Shown here: one piece after another, positions 6,250 to 6,846 of the stretch
Position numbering within the stretch: the first letter of the stretch is position 1
How the letters are laid out: every line of letters begins with the position of its first letter
From: Clostridiales bacterium
GTDB taxonomy: Bacteria > Bacillota > Clostridia > Caldicoprobacterales > DTU083
NCBI GenBank assembly: GCA_012512335.1
Contig: JAAZEK010000299.1
Span: 1-6,846, forward strand
Direction of reading: 5' to 3'
DNA: 6,846 nt
Program-made: the position numbers and the translations under genes
Notes under the pieces: generated by a model
Database searches by the model: none
Told to the model about the DNA's origin: nothing
The model's input: only the letters and a program-made list of their open reading frames with translations

Positions 6250-6846
6250 ATGTCATTACAATCAACGCCCCGGGCTGACCGGGTACATATAGGAATATTT
6301 GGTCTGCGAAACAGCGGGAAGTCTTCTCTGATAAATGCTCTAACTGGTCAAAATATTGCCATTGTTTCCGATGTTGCTGGCACCACCACTGATCCAGTTT
6401 ATAAGGCAATGGAAGTTCATGGCATTGGGCCTTGCGTATTTATTGATACAGCGGGCTTTGATGATGTAGGATCGGTTGGTGAACTAAGAAATAAAAAAAC
6501 TCAAAGTGTTATAGACAAAACTGATATAGCGATTGTAGTTATAGACCCTTCAATTAGTTTATCAGTGGCTGCACTAATGAATTTAACGGATACTACGACG
6601 GATACTTTGACAGATACTCTGACATCGAAATCGCCAGCTAGCATTTTATCCGAGGATGAAATACGTTGGTTAGATGCTTTAAAGGCAAAAAACACGCCTA
6701 TTATTGCTGCGCTCAACAAAGTTGATTTGTACCATGGGGACTCATCAGTTTTAAACAGAAATGATGACCATGAGATTACAGTAGATAAAGCAACTGACAG
6801 GATAACTAATAAAACAACAGAAAAAACAACTGAAATATATAAAGAA
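6250..6846 (+). CDS. hydF: [FeFe]-hydrogenase maturation GTPase HydF, 3' end cut by window edge
   Basis: HydF is the GTPase and Fe-S scaffold on which the 2Fe subcluster is put together before transfer to apo-hydrogenase. Only the first 199 codons, covering the N-terminal TrmE/Era-like GTPase domain, are in the window; the full family length is about 400 residues. Seen: P-loop GLRNSGKS (18-25), the G2 region SDVAGTTTDPVYKAME (40-55), G3 DTAG (66-69) and G4 NKVD (156-159). The GTTTDPVYKAME segment is typical of HydF. The dimerisation domain and the cluster-binding Cys/His lie beyond the edge. Two Thr-rich stretches look inserted: TDTTTDTLTDTLT at 113-125, between G3 and G4, and a polar Thr/Lys-rich run after about residue 176. 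The start at 6250 agrees with the family (MSL..TPR), although the AAGTGG ribosome site is weak; an in-frame GTG at 6238 is less likely. It follows hydG by 119 bp. The gene was not listed as a complete frame because it has no stop in the window. Confidence 0.96.
   Translation, partial: MSLQSTPRADRVHIGIFGLRNSGKSSLINALTGQNIAIVSDVAGTTTDPVYKAMEVHGIGPCVFIDTAGFDDVGSVGELRNKKTQSVIDKTDIAIVVIDPSISLSVAALMNLTDTTTDTLTDTLTSKSPASILSEDEIRWLDALKAKNTPIIAALNKVDLYHGDSSVLNRNDDHEITVDKATDRITNKTTEKTTEIYKE
6586..6621 (+). repeat. Imperfect 12-bp tandem repeat, three units, within hydF
   Basis: Three consecutive 12-bp units, ACGGATACTACG (6586-6597), ACGGATACTTTG (6598-6609) and ACAGATACTCTG (6610-6621), share the core GATACT. 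They encode T-D-T-T, T-D-T-L and T-D-T-L in frame. Because the unit is a multiple of three, gain or loss of copies would keep the frame. The repeat lies between the G3 and G4 motifs of the GTPase domain, where family members normally have a shorter link. Confidence 0.75.

Noticed and set aside
6501..6719. Reverse-strand open frame inside hydF
   Set aside because: Antisense to the conserved GTPase domain; its Val/Ser-rich repeats are the complement of the tandem repeat.

Overview
The window is AT-rich, uses Shine-Dalgarno sites of the AAGGAGG type and canonical TTGACA/TATAAT-like promoters, and carries a hydEGF-type gene set. Together these suggest an anaerobic Firmicute, most likely a fermentative, hydrogen-producing member of the Clostridia (Lachnospirales/Clostridiales-like). 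The genus cannot be fixed from this sequence alone.

Left part (1-3033). The window opens inside a small DUF2007-type gene on the + strand. A hairpin follows, oriented as a terminator for the facing gene. On the - strand is a Gfo/Idh/MocA-family NAD(P)-dependent oxidoreductase with a near-consensus promoter and a strong ribosome binding site. Divergent from it is a multi-pass membrane protein of the PIG-V/GPI-mannosyltransferase-2-like (COG5542) type. These three genes have no obvious functional link to the right part.

Right part (3083-6846, running off the end). This is an [FeFe]-hydrogenase maturation cluster on the + strand: a TM1266-family putative regulator, hydE, hydG and the first 199 codons of hydF. 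By established knowledge, HydG cleaves tyrosine to make the CO and CN ligands on an Fe-cysteine synthon. HydE, another radical SAM enzyme, processes that synthon further. HydF, a GTPase/Fe-S scaffold, assembles the 2Fe subcluster and delivers it to apo-hydrogenase. The hydrogenase structural gene is not in the window. hydE and hydG overlap by 8 bp. The other junctions are looser (125 bp before hydE, 119 bp before hydF).

The most interesting element is the untranslated leader before the TM1266 gene. A promoter (TTGATA-17 bp-TATTCT) is followed by about 70 nt of structured RNA and then a perfect intrinsic terminator (8-bp stem plus U-tract) lying before the first gene of the cluster. A separate 8-bp helix (3170-3177 with 3197-3204) is mutually exclusive with that terminator. 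This is the architecture of a transcription-attenuating riboswitch or protein-controlled leader. I do not recognise the putative sensor part as a known class.

Secondary points are a Thr/Asp-rich 12-bp tandem repeat inside the HydF GTPase domain, loss of the accessory-cluster cysteines in HydE, a possible 23-codon hydrophobic ORF overlapping the hyd promoter, and a start-stop mini-ORF before hydF. No gene-free stretch exceeds 300 bases; the longest (3034-3268) holds the small ORF, promoter and leader. I saw no tRNA, rRNA, CRISPR array or insertion sequence.
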